Part shown: piece by piece, positions 38,232 through 46,367 of the stretch
Numbering within the stretch: position 1 is the first letter of the stretch
Layout of the letters: each line of letters begins with the position of its first letter
DNA from: Azospirillum fermentarium
GTDB lineage: Bacteria; Pseudomonadota; Alphaproteobacteria; Azospirillales; Azospirillaceae
Reading direction: 5' to 3'
Length of the DNA: 64,000 bases
NCBI RefSeq assembly: GCF_025961205.1
Contig: NZ_JAOQNH010000001.1
Span: 2,070,001-2,134,000, forward strand
Notes under the pieces: model-generated
Seen by the model: only the letters and a program-made list of their open reading frames with translations
What the model was told of the DNA's origin: nothing
The model's database searches: none
Position numbers and translations under genes: made by a program

Positions 38232-38410
38232 GCCGAAAATCCCCCTGTCTTCCTTGCGGTTATCGCCCGTGCGGCCTGTCCTGTTTCATGGCGGGCCCCC
38301 CTGACGGATGGCAGCCCTACACGAAACCGCGGCCTGTGCCTATGTCATGGATACGGGTCAGGCGACTATGCTGTGACGAGTATGGCGGAAATGCGTTGGA
38401 CGGTCACCGG

Positions 38411-38980
38411 ATGAACATCGGAAACAATCCAGGGAATGGCAAGACGGGCGGCGGTGTTGATCCCGATACCGTGACCAAGGCCATAGGACATCCTCCGATG
38501 GAGGAACAATACGACATCCGCATTGCACGTGACGGCACGTGGTATCACAATGGTGATCCCATCCGGCGCCTGGAGCTGGCGAAGCTGTTCGCCACGATCC
38601 TGCGGCGGGATGACGCAGGGGATTATTGGCTGATTACGCCTGCCGAAAGGGGGCGCATAGTTGTCGAAGATGTCCCGTTCGTCGCCGTTGAAATGACGGT
38701 CAATGGAAGCGGGCGCGGCCGTGTGTTGTCGTTCCGCACAAATCTCGACGAATGGGTGGATGCCGGGCCGGATCATCCGATCAGGATTGAGACACATCCT
38801 GAAACGGGTGAGCCCCGCCCGTATATCCTTATAAGAAAAGGGCTGGAAGCCCGCATTTCCCGTCCGGTCTTCTATGAACTGGTGGATCAATGCGAGCCGC
38901 AAGCCCAGGACAGGGAGGCTGTGGTCGGCGTATGGAGCAGGAACACATTTTTCGCGCTGGGAGAGCTGCCTGGCGCGTGA
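38411..38980 (+). CDS. DUF1285 family protein
   Basis: This 189-residue DUF1285 protein has the typical YDIRIARDGTWYHNGDPI opening, RRLELAKLFATILRRD, and DYWLITPAERGRIVVEDVPF. The structure of a family member is known, but the role is not. The last 49 bp overlap the start of the NUDIX gene downstream, which suggests coupled expression. Start ATG 38411 is preceded by a weak site; the longer upstream frame gives no family match. Confidence 0.92.
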   Translation: MNIGNNPGNGKTGGGVDPDTVTKAIGHPPMEEQYDIRIARDGTWYHNGDPIRRLELAKLFATILRRDDAGDYWLITPAERGRIVVEDVPFVAVEMTVNGSGRGRVLSFRTNLDEWVDAGPDHPIRIETHPETGEPRPYILIRKGLEARISRPVFYELVDQCEPQAQDREAVVGVWSRNTFFALGELPGA

Positions 38981-39591
38981 CTCTCGACGATGTGCGCAAG
39001 CGGTTCCCCGGCAGCACCACCGCTGCCCGGCTGAGGCCGCCCAAGATCCGTGGCGATCATGACCTGAACCCCGGTTTCGGCCCGCCCCAGGGCCTGCGGG
39101 AGGCGTCGGTGCTGGTGCCGCTGGTGGAGCGGGCGGAAGGGGCGACGGTGCTGTTCACCCTGCGCACCGCCTCGCTGACCGCGCACGCCGGCCAGATCAG
39201 CTTCCCCGGCGGCCGGCGCGAGGCGGAGGACCGTTCGCCGGAAGACACGGCGCTGCGCGAAACGGAGGAGGAGATCGGCCTGTCCCGCGACCGGATCGAG
39301 ATTCTGGGGCAGCTCGACACCTACGTCACCCGCACCGGGTTCCGCGTGACGCCGGTGGTCGGGCTGGTGCGCCCGCCCTTCACCCTCGACCCCGACCCCA
39401 CCGAGGTGGACGAGGTGTTCGAGGTGCCGCTGTCCTTCATCCTCGATCCCGCCAACCCCCAGCGGCACAGCCGCACCTTCATGGGGACGGAGCGGTATTT
39501 CTACGCCTTCCCCTACCAGCAGCGCTACATCTGGGGGGCGACGGCGGGGATGCTGGTGAACCTGCGCGACGTGCTGCGGGAAATGTCGTAA
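38932..39591 (+). CDS. NUDIX hydrolase, CoA pyrophosphatase type
   Basis: This 219-residue NUDIX hydrolase resembles the NudL/YeaB CoA-pyrophosphatase group. The Nudix box GGRREAEDRSPEDTALRE continuing to TEEEIG is intact, and the preceding LTAHAGQISFPGG is the NudL-type UPF0035 motif. It would cleave CoA or related pyrophosphates. It overlaps the DUF1285 gene and is followed 39 bp later by the CCA-adding enzyme, an arrangement common in alphaproteobacteria. Start ATG 38932 has GGAGG upstream. Confidence 0.93.
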   Translation: MEQEHIFRAGRAAWRVTLDDVRKRFPGSTTAARLRPPKIRGDHDLNPGFGPPQGLREASVLVPLVERAEGATVLFTLRTASLTAHAGQISFPGGRREAEDRSPEDTALRETEEEIGLSRDRIEILGQLDTYVTRTGFRVTPVVGLVRPPFTLDPDPTEVDEVFEVPLSFILDPANPQRHSRTFMGTERYFYAFPYQQRYIWGATAGMLVNLRDVLREMS

Positions 39592-39630
39592 GGGTGGGGG
39601 AAACGTCCCCCGCCCGGTTCCCCGCCCATC

Positions 39631-40893
39631 ATGAAACCCGCCGCCCGCCTGACGCCCCAGCCCTGGATGATTGCGCCCGAAACGCGGGCGGTGTTCGACG
39701 CCCTGGCCCGCGGCGGGGCGGACGCGCGCTTCGTCGGCGGCTGCGTGCGCGATGCGTGGCTGAACCGCCCGGTCAAGGACGTGGACATCGCCACCCACGC
39801 CCCGCCCGAGCGGGTGATGGCGCTGCTGGAAACGGCGGGCGTCAAGGCCATCCCCACCGGCATCCAGCACGGCACCGTGACCGCGGTGGTGGACCGCCAG
39901 CATTTCGAGATCACCACGCTGCGCCGCGACGTGGAAAGCTTTGGCCGGCACGCCCGCGTGGAGTTCACCGACGACTGGCGGGAGGATGCGGCACGGCGCG
40001 ACCTGACCATGAACGCGCTGTCCTGCACCCTCGACGGCTGGGTCTATGACCCGTTCGGCGGGCTGGCGGACATGGCGGCGGGGCGGGTGCGTTTCGTCGG
40101 CGCCGCCACCGCGCGGATCGGGGAGGATGTGCTGCGGCTGCTGCGCTTCTTCCGCTTCTTCGCCCATTACGGCACCGGGGAACCGGACGGGGAGGCGCTG
40201 GCCGCCTGCCGCCACTGGGCGCCCAGCCTGCCCACCCTGTCGGGGGAGCGGTTGCAGGGGGAAACCCTGCGCCTGCTGACCGCGGCGCGGGCGGCGGATG
40301 TGTGGCGGCTGATGGGGGACACGGGCGTGATGGCCCACCTGCTGCCGGCGGCCACCCGCACCGGGCGGCTGCAGCGGATGATCGGCCTGGAATGCGCGCT
40401 GGGTCACCGGCCCGATGCGCTGCTGCGGCTGGCGGCGGTGCTGGACGCGGGGCGGACGGGGGCGCTGGCGGCGGCCAACACCCTGCGCCTGTCCAACGCC
40501 GCCCGCAGCCGGCTGGCCGCGGCGGTGGAGCCGGACGCGGCGGTGCCGGTGCGGGGGGACGGGGCGGAGCTGCGCCGCGCTCTCTACCGCCTGCGCTCGG
40601 CGGAGACGTTCACCGACGCGCTGATGCTGGCGGCGGCAGCGGGCGGGCCGGTGTCGGTGCCACGGCTGGCGGCGGGGCTGGCGGTGGCCGGGTCCATGCC
40701 GGTGTTCCCGCTGTCGGGCCGCGACCTGATGGCGGCGGGGATCGAGCGTGGCCCGGCGCTGGGCCGCACGCTGCGTGCCCTGGAAGCCTGGTGGACCGGC
40801 CGGGATTTCGCACCGGACCGGGCGGCATGCCTGGAGGCGTTGGCGCAGCGGCTGGGCCGTTGGCGTGTGATCGGTTCAAACGGAAGCGCTTGA
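39631..40893 (+). CDS. CCA tRNA nucleotidyltransferase
   Basis: This 420-residue class II nucleotidyltransferase of the PcnB/CCA family adds or repairs the 3' CCA of tRNAs. It has FVGGCVRDAWL (nucleotide-binding G-G-x-x-R-D) and the catalytic DVDIAT Asp pair. RRDLTMNALSC and DPFGGLADMAAGRVRFVG follow, the motif that selects the incoming base. The LRLLRFFRFFAHYG arginine-rich part is typical of CCA enzymes. The window's tRNA-Ser encodes its CCA, so this enzyme may act mostly in repair. The gene's stop lies in the right arm of a long inverted repeat. Confidence 0.94.
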   Translation: MKPAARLTPQPWMIAPETRAVFDALARGGADARFVGGCVRDAWLNRPVKDVDIATHAPPERVMALLETAGVKAIPTGIQHGTVTAVVDRQHFEITTLRRDVESFGRHARVEFTDDWREDAARRDLTMNALSCTLDGWVYDPFGGLADMAAGRVRFVGAATARIGEDVLRLLRFFRFFAHYGTGEPDGEALAACRHWAPSLPTLSGERLQGETLRLLTAARAADVWRLMGDTGVMAHLLPAATRTGRLQRMIGLECALGHRPDALLRLAAVLDAGRTGALAAANTLRLSNAARSRLAAAVEPDAAVPVRGDGAELRRALYRLRSAETFTDALMLAAAAGGPVSVPRLAAGLAVAGSMPVFPLSGRDLMAAGIERGPALGRTLRALEAWWTGRDFAPDRAACLEALAQRLGRWRVIGSNGSA

Positions 40894-40905
40894 ACCGATC
40901 ACACG
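40864..40905. repeat. 16-bp perfect inverted repeat at the CCA gene 3' end
   Basis: CGTGTGATCGGTTCAA (40864-40879) and TTGAACCGATCACACG (40890-40905) are perfect complements around a 10-nt centre. The repeat spans the CCA gene stop codon and sits between convergent genes. There is no U-run, so it may be a bidirectional terminator or a dispersed palindromic element. Confidence 0.85.
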
Positions 40906-40929
40906 GAAAAACCGAAAGCCCAGCGTCCT

Positions 40930-42951
40930 TCAGGTTCCCATGCGCAGCGGTTCCGCCTGTTCGCTGCCGTCACCCCACGGGGCGGTGCAGCCCCGTTCCA
41001 CGCGGAAGGCCGAAAGATCGGGGGCGCTGAAGATCTCCGTCAGGCACGGCTGTTGCGCCAGCCACGGGACCAGGGGCTTTTCCAGGGAGGCCGACCGCTC
41101 TTTTTCCCGGCTGGGAGCCGGCAGCAGCGGGTCCACGGCGATGATGACGATGTCGGGCGCGAAGTCGCGGCGCACGCGGTTGATGCGCTTTTGCGCGTAG
41201 TCGTCGTCGTACAGCGGGTAGGTGTTGAGATCGTAGAACAGGCGGTGCTTCAGCCCCGGCCCGAACAGCCCGTAGGGCCGCAGGCCGGCGGCATAGATGC
41301 GCAAGGGCTCAGGCTGGGCGGCGATCCAATCGTAGATGCCGGCATGGGCGCGGGGGATCGTCTGTTGCGGGCGGGGTTCGCCGTGCCGGTGGTGAAGGAC
41401 GGTGACGGCGATGACCGCCACAATGGCCGCCGCCGCGGCCGCTTCGCGCCTCCAGCGATGGCCGAGGGCCGCGGGCCCGTTGGCCGCCGCCGGCACCGTC
41501 CGGGTCAGCGGCCCCAGGCGCCCGGCCAGCCGCAGCACCGCCCCGCCCAGCAGCGCATCCAGCAGGGCGGTGAACCCGACCATCCCGGTCAGGGTCGAGA
41601 ATTCCGCCATCCGCCATTGCACGAGGCTGCGGAAAAACAGCGAAAAGGGGGTGATGCTGAAGATCGCCAGACCATACACCAGCCACGCCAGCGCCACCGC
41701 CGCCGCCAGCCGGGACGGCCCCCGCAGGACGGCGGCCAGCCCCCCCAGCGTGACGATGGCGCAGCCCAGCAGCGCCATCATCCGGTAATCCACCGGCTTC
41801 AGAATCTCCCAGAACAGCCCGGACGCGATCCCCGCCGCCACCGTCTTGCCCCAGGCGGAAAAGGACAGATCCCCGGTCAGGCTGCCGAAGGCCGCCAGAT
41901 TGCGCAGGCTGAACGCCATGCCGGCCAGCAGCGCGGCCCCGGCCGCCACCGCAAGCAGCCGCCGCCCGCGGCGGTCCAGGGGGTGTTTCCACACGGCGAC
42001 CCCCGCCGTCACCACCCACGCAAGCAGATAGGCCAGGGTATTCGGCTTGGTGGCGATGGCCAGGGCCAGGGCGGCCGCACTTCCCGCAATCTGCACCGGG
42101 ACGCTGCCGCCCGCCGCGGCCGTGGTCAGGGCGCGCAGCAGCAGCGCCAGGGACGCCAGCAGGCACGCCGCGGTGAACACGTCGTTCTTGCCCAACTGGC
42201 CGAGCGACCCGCCGATGGCGATCATCGCCATGCCGGCAAACGCCAGGGTCAGAAGCGCTTCATAGACCGGCCCCAGGCGTCGGGCGGGGGCCTGGACGCC
42301 GATGCTGCGGACCATCGACGCCCCCGCGGCCACGGTCACCGCCAGCCCCAGCATGTTTCCCGCCAGCACCGACAGGATGCCGCCGTGCATCACCGAAAAG
42401 CCGGTAATCAGCTCGAACCCGTAGGAATAGCTCTGGTACGGCCCCTGGAACGACCACAGCGTGCCGTTTTGCAGGTATTCCATCAGGCCGGGCAGGTGAT
42501 AGGACACCACGTCCCAGTTCAAGGTGACGGGGACCGCCCCCGTCATCTCCCGCACCCACAGCCGCAGCGACCCGGCCAGGGAAAGCGGGGCGCCGTCGGG
42601 GGTGAGCGCCAGCCATTGCGCAATGGGGTACAGGGCCAGAACCGCCGCCCCCGCCGCCACCGGCAGCATCGCCAGGGCGCCCAGGGGGGTGAGCCGCGTC
42701 CGCTCCGCGGCGGGGGCCGCGGGCGTGGTCCAGCCGATGCGCAGAAGGGACGCCGCCAGCACGGCGTAGCACCCGGTGACCGCCGCCGGGTGGAAGATCC
42801 CCAGCAGCCCCGGAACCACCATGGACAGATAGACCACGAAGGCGGCCAGCACGAGGGCCAGCGTCATGGTTCCGCCGTACGGCGCCGTCACCCGCCGTGC
42901 AGCATCCAGAATCAGGACGAAGGAGGCGAGGAAGAGGGCGTCGGCAAGCAT
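40930..42951 (-). CDS. GT-C-type polytopic membrane protein, candidate glycosyltransferase
   Basis: This 673-residue inner-membrane protein has about 11-13 predicted TM helices. The first periplasmic loop carries NWDVVSYHLPGLMEYLQNG, a pattern typical of GT-C-fold glycosyltransferases in which the Asp contacts the lipid-linked sugar. A later GKNDVFTAACLLASLALLL stretch and a soluble C-terminal domain of about 130 residues complete it. It is divergent from the DprE/UbiA cassette (start-to-start 224 bp), so it is a candidate acceptor transferase for the lipid-linked pentose made there. The family call is by pattern; the substrate is inference. Confidence 0.7.
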   Translation of the reverse strand: MLADALFLASFVLILDAARRVTAPYGGTMTLALVLAAFVVYLSMVVPGLLGIFHPAAVTGCYAVLAASLLRIGWTTPAAPAAERTRLTPLGALAMLPVAAGAAVLALYPIAQWLALTPDGAPLSLAGSLRLWVREMTGAVPVTLNWDVVSYHLPGLMEYLQNGTLWSFQGPYQSYSYGFELITGFSVMHGGILSVLAGNMLGLAVTVAAGASMVRSIGVQAPARRLGPVYEALLTLAFAGMAMIAIGGSLGQLGKNDVFTAACLLASLALLLRALTTAAAGGSVPVQIAGSAAALALAIATKPNTLAYLLAWVVTAGVAVWKHPLDRRGRRLLAVAAGAALLAGMAFSLRNLAAFGSLTGDLSFSAWGKTVAAGIASGLFWEILKPVDYRMMALLGCAIVTLGGLAAVLRGPSRLAAAVALAWLVYGLAIFSITPFSLFFRSLVQWRMAEFSTLTGMVGFTALLDALLGGAVLRLAGRLGPLTRTVPAAANGPAALGHRWRREAAAAAAIVAVIAVTVLHHRHGEPRPQQTIPRAHAGIYDWIAAQPEPLRIYAAGLRPYGLFGPGLKHRLFYDLNTYPLYDDDYAQKRINRVRRDFAPDIVIIAVDPLLPAPSREKERSASLEKPLVPWLAQQPCLTEIFSAPDLSAFRVERGCTAPWGDGSEQAEPLRMGT

Positions 42952-43174
42952 GGGATGGGATCCTGAACGTCCCGTACGAGGGCGCGGAGAGAGAGGGCGG
43001 ACACTACCCCAGCGGCGGAAGCGGGCGGTAGGCTTTATTGCGCGCGCTGCCCGGTGGCACCGCCCATGCCGCCACCGGATCGGTTGTCCGGGGGAACGCG
43101 TGTTGCCCCGCCTTGCGGGAGAACGTATACGGTGCCTGTCTGATGCGGCAACGGCCCGGAATAGAGGCGTCGGA

Positions 43175-44635
43175 ATGAGCGTTCTGGAATCGCGGGAGCG
43201 GGCGGTGCCGATGGTGGAGGCGGATGTGCCCCTGGTCGTCGATCTCGACGGCACCCTGCTCAAGACCGATCTCTTGTACGAGGCGCTGTTCGTCCTGCTG
43301 GCCACCCATCCCCTGACGGCGCTGCGCACGCCGCTGTGGCTGAGGGAGGGGAAGGCGGCGTTCAAGGCGCGGCTGGCCGATGCGGTGCTGCTGGACCTGC
43401 GCACCCTGCCGGTGAACGAAGCGGTGCTGGACCTGATCCAGGAGGCCAAGGCCGCCGGGCGGCGGGTCTATCTGGCCTCGGCCTCCGACCGCCGGTATGT
43501 GCAGGCCTTTGCCGACCATATGGGCGGTTTCGACGGGGTGTACGCGTCGGACGGCGTGACCAACCTGGGGGCGGGGAACAAGGCCCGGTCGCTGGTGGCG
43601 CTGTTCGGGGAAGGGGGGTTCGATTACGTCGGCAACTCCATGGCCGACGTGCCGGTGTGGCAGGTGGCGCGCACCGCCTATGCCGTCAACGCCTCGGGTG
43701 CCGTGGTGCGGGCGGCGCGGGCGGCGTCTGCCGACGTGCGGGTGCTGGAGGGGCGGACGGCGGGGGTCGGCGATTACCTGCGTGCCATGCGCCTGCACCA
43801 ATGGGCCAAGAACCTTCTGATCCTGGTTCCGGGGCTGGCCGCCCACACCTTCTCCGCGGGCGCGCTGTGGCATGCGCTCCTGGCCTTTCTCAGCTTCAGC
43901 CTGTGCGCCTCCAGCGTCTATCTGCTGAACGACCTGCTGGACCTGCGCAGCGACCGGCAGCACGCGAGCAAGCGGCTGCGGCCCTTTGCGGCGGGCACTG
44001 TGCCGCTGTCGCACGGGATGGCGCTGTTTCCGGTGCTGCTTGTGGCCTCGGTGGCGGCGGCGCTTCTGCTGTCGCCGGCCTTTGTGGCGGTTCTGGCGGG
44101 GTATTACGGCCTGACGCTGGCCTATTCGCTGGCGCTGAAGCGGCACCTGATCATCGACGTGGTGACGCTGTCGTCGCTCTACGGCGTGCGTCTGGTGGCG
44201 GGGGGCGTGGCGTTCGGGGTGGCCCTGTCGGAATGGCTGATCGCCTTTTCCACCTTCTTCTTCCTCAGCCTGGCGCTGGTGAAGCGGGTGACCGAGCTGA
44301 TCGGGCGGCGGCGGGCGGGCAAGGGGGATCCGGCGGGCCGCGCCTACACCCTGGACGACCTGCCGGTGCTGGAGATGCTGGCGGCGTCCAGCGGTTTCGT
44401 GTCCGTCCTGGTGCTCGCCCTCTACATCAACAGCCCGGAAGTCATGATGCTCTACCGCCATCCGCAGCTTTTGTGGTGCGGCGGGCTGGTGCTGATCTAT
44501 TGGCTGTGCCGCATCATGGTGCTGACCCACCGCGGCCAGATGAACGACGACCCCGTGATCTATGCCGTGACCGACCGGGTGAGCCTGTCCTGCGGCGTGC
44601 TGCTGATCCTGGCGCTGGCGGGGGCCACGCTGTGA
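43175..44635 (+). CDS. HAD-UbiA fusion: polyprenyl-phosphate phosphoribosyltransferase with phosphatase domain
   Basis: This 486-residue protein joins two enzymes. Residues 1-195 form a HAD hydrolase with the motif I DLDGT (Asp23, Asp25), motif II Ser102/Ser104, motif III Lys136 and motif IV GNSMAD (153-158), so the active site is complete. Residues about 205-486 form a UbiA-type membrane prenyltransferase with NDLLDLRSD (252-260), the diphosphate/Mg site, followed by KRLRPFAAG, as in decaprenyl-phosphate phosphoribosyltransferase (Rv3806c). The fusion would add phosphoribose to a polyprenyl phosphate and could then remove the 5'-phosphate. Its stop overlaps the GtrA start. Confidence 0.85.
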   Translation: MSVLESRERAVPMVEADVPLVVDLDGTLLKTDLLYEALFVLLATHPLTALRTPLWLREGKAAFKARLADAVLLDLRTLPVNEAVLDLIQEAKAAGRRVYLASASDRRYVQAFADHMGGFDGVYASDGVTNLGAGNKARSLVALFGEGGFDYVGNSMADVPVWQVARTAYAVNASGAVVRAARAASADVRVLEGRTAGVGDYLRAMRLHQWAKNLLILVPGLAAHTFSAGALWHALLAFLSFSLCASSVYLLNDLLDLRSDRQHASKRLRPFAAGTVPLSHGMALFPVLLVASVAAALLLSPAFVAVLAGYYGLTLAYSLALKRHLIIDVVTLSSLYGVRLVAGGVAFGVALSEWLIAFSTFFFLSLALVKRVTELIGRRRAGKGDPAGRAYTLDDLPVLEMLAASSGFVSVLVLALYINSPEVMMLYRHPQLLWCGGLVLIYWLCRIMVLTHRGQMNDDPVIYAVTDRVSLSCGVLLILALAGATL

Positions 44636-45048
44636 CCGCCGCGGCCCTGTCCCTGCCGGCGCTGGCGGTGCGCTACACCGCCTTCGCCCTGGTGGCCACC
44701 GCCGTCAACCTGCTGACCCAGCGGGGGCTGTTCGCGGTGTACGGCGGCCCGTTCGCGGTCTATGGCGCGCTGGCGCTGGGCACGCTGACCGGGCTGGTGA
44801 CCAAGTACGCGCTGGACAAGCGGTGGATCTTCGCCGACCGCTCCACCGGGGCCGCCACCCACGCGCGCAAGTTTTCCCTCTACACCCTGATGGGGGTGGC
44901 GACGACGGTGATCTTCTGGGGCAGCGAGCTGGCCTTCGACGCCGTCGGCGGCGGGGACTGGCGCTATGTGGGCGGCGCCTTGGGGCTAGCGGTGGGCTAT
45001 GTGGTGAAATACCGCCTGGACCGGCGGTTCGTGTTCGGAGCCGCGTGA
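44632..45048 (+). CDS. GtrA-family membrane protein
   Basis: GtrA proteins are small four-helix membrane proteins thought to flip or present polyprenyl-linked sugars. The 138-residue product has the four TM pattern and the GtrA-like ATAVNLLTQRGLF and KYALDKRWIF segments (conserved N, K and W/F) and ends YRLDRRFVFG. The start is a GTG that overlaps the upstream TGA; the stop overlaps the next ATG (TGATG). The mycobacterial Rv3789 beside dprE1 is a GtrA protein. Confidence 0.88.
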   Translation: MTAAALSLPALAVRYTAFALVATAVNLLTQRGLFAVYGGPFAVYGALALGTLTGLVTKYALDKRWIFADRSTGAATHARKFSLYTLMGVATTVIFWGSELAFDAVGGGDWRYVGGALGLAVGYVVKYRLDRRFVFGAA

Positions 45049-46367
45049 TGAAGCTGTCGGGGTGGGGGCGGTTCCCGCGGGTGGAAAGCCGGCTGGTCAC
45101 CGCACGGGACCAGGATGATGCGGTGCGGGCGGTGGCCGGCGGCGGGCCGCTGATCGCGCGGGGCAACGGGCGGGCCTATGGCGACGCGGCCATCGGCCCG
45201 CGGACCACGTTGTCGCTGCTGGGCATGGACCGCATGCTGGGCTTCGACCCGGACAGCGGGGTTCTGACCTGCGAGGCGGGCGTCCTGCTGAGGGACATCC
45301 TCGGCGTCTTCGTGCCGCGGGGCTGGTTCCCGCCGGTCACGCCGGGGACCAAGATGGTCACCGTGGGCGGCATGATCGCCGCCGACGTCCACGGCAAGAA
45401 CCACCACGCCGCCGGATCGTTCGGCGACCATGTGGACAGCCTGGACCTGCTGCTGGCCGACGGGCGGGTGGTCACCTGTGGCCCCAACCGCGCGCCGGAG
45501 CTGTTCGCCGCCACCCGCGGCGGCATGGGGCTGACGGGGGTGATCCTGCGCGCGTCCTTCCGCCTGATCCCGGTGGAGACCGGCTATATCCGGCAGGAGA
45601 CGCTGCGGGCGGACGATCTCGCCGGCATCATGGCGATGTTCGAGGACTCCGCCGGCTGGACCTATTCCGTTGCCTGGATCGACTGTCTGGCCAAGGGGCC
45701 GCGGATGGGCCGCAGCCTGCTGTTCCGCGGCGAGCACGCTCGGCTGGACGAACTGCCCGCCGCCGCCCGCGCCCGGCCCCTGGACGTGACCCTGCGCCGG
45801 GCCCGCACGGTGCCGTTCGATGTTCCGGCCATCGCGCTCAACCGCCTGTCGGTGGGAGCGTTCAACGCGCTGTACTGGCGGCTGGGCACCCCGCGGGAGG
45901 AGCTGATCGACTATGACCGCTTCTTCTACCCGCTGGATTCGCTGCTGGAGTGGAACCGAATCTACGGGCGTCCCGGTTTCACCCAGTATCAATGCGTGCT
46001 GCCGCTGTCCACCAGCGCCGACGGGCTGCGGGCGCTGCTGAGCGCCATCGGGGCGGCGGGCAACGCCTCGTTCCTGGCAGTGCTGAAGCTGTTCGGGCGG
46101 CAGGACGGGCTGATGTCCTTCCCCATGGAGGGGTACACGCTGGCGCTGGATTTCCCGGCCAGCACGGCCACCCTGGGCCTGCTGCTGGATCTGGACGCCA
46201 TCGTCGCCGATCACGGCGGGCGGCTCTATCTGGCCAAGGACGCGCGCATGGGGGCGGCCCTGCTGCGCCGCGGCTATCCGGGGCTGGACGGGTTTCAGGC
46301 GTTGCGCGCCGCCCATGGGCTGGCTGCCGTTTTCCGTTCCGTTCAATCCGAGAGACTGGGCCTATGA
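45048..46367 (+). CDS. dprE1: DprE1-like FAD-dependent oxidase (decaprenylphosphoryl-ribose 2'-epimerase subunit)
   Basis: DprE1 oxidises the 2'-OH of polyprenylphosphoryl-ribose to a keto intermediate that DprE2 reduces, giving the arabinose form. The 439-residue protein has the FAD-binding motifs ARGNGRAYGDAA (37-48) and HGKNHHAAGSFGDHV (115-129). It also has the C-terminal FLAVLKLFG and GGRLYLAKDARM segments (Lys397, matching the catalytic mycobacterial Lys418). The segment GYTLALDFP (362-370) places Ala366 where mycobacterial DprE1 has Cys387, the covalent benzothiazinone target. It is translationally coupled on both sides. Confidence 0.87.
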   Translation: MKLSGWGRFPRVESRLVTARDQDDAVRAVAGGGPLIARGNGRAYGDAAIGPRTTLSLLGMDRMLGFDPDSGVLTCEAGVLLRDILGVFVPRGWFPPVTPGTKMVTVGGMIAADVHGKNHHAAGSFGDHVDSLDLLLADGRVVTCGPNRAPELFAATRGGMGLTGVILRASFRLIPVETGYIRQETLRADDLAGIMAMFEDSAGWTYSVAWIDCLAKGPRMGRSLLFRGEHARLDELPAAARARPLDVTLRRARTVPFDVPAIALNRLSVGAFNALYWRLGTPREELIDYDRFFYPLDSLLEWNRIYGRPGFTQYQCVLPLSTSADGLRALLSAIGAAGNASFLAVLKLFGRQDGLMSFPMEGYTLALDFPASTATLGLLLDLDAIVADHGGRLYLAKDARMGAALLRRGYPGLDGFQALRAAHGLAAVFRSVQSERLGL

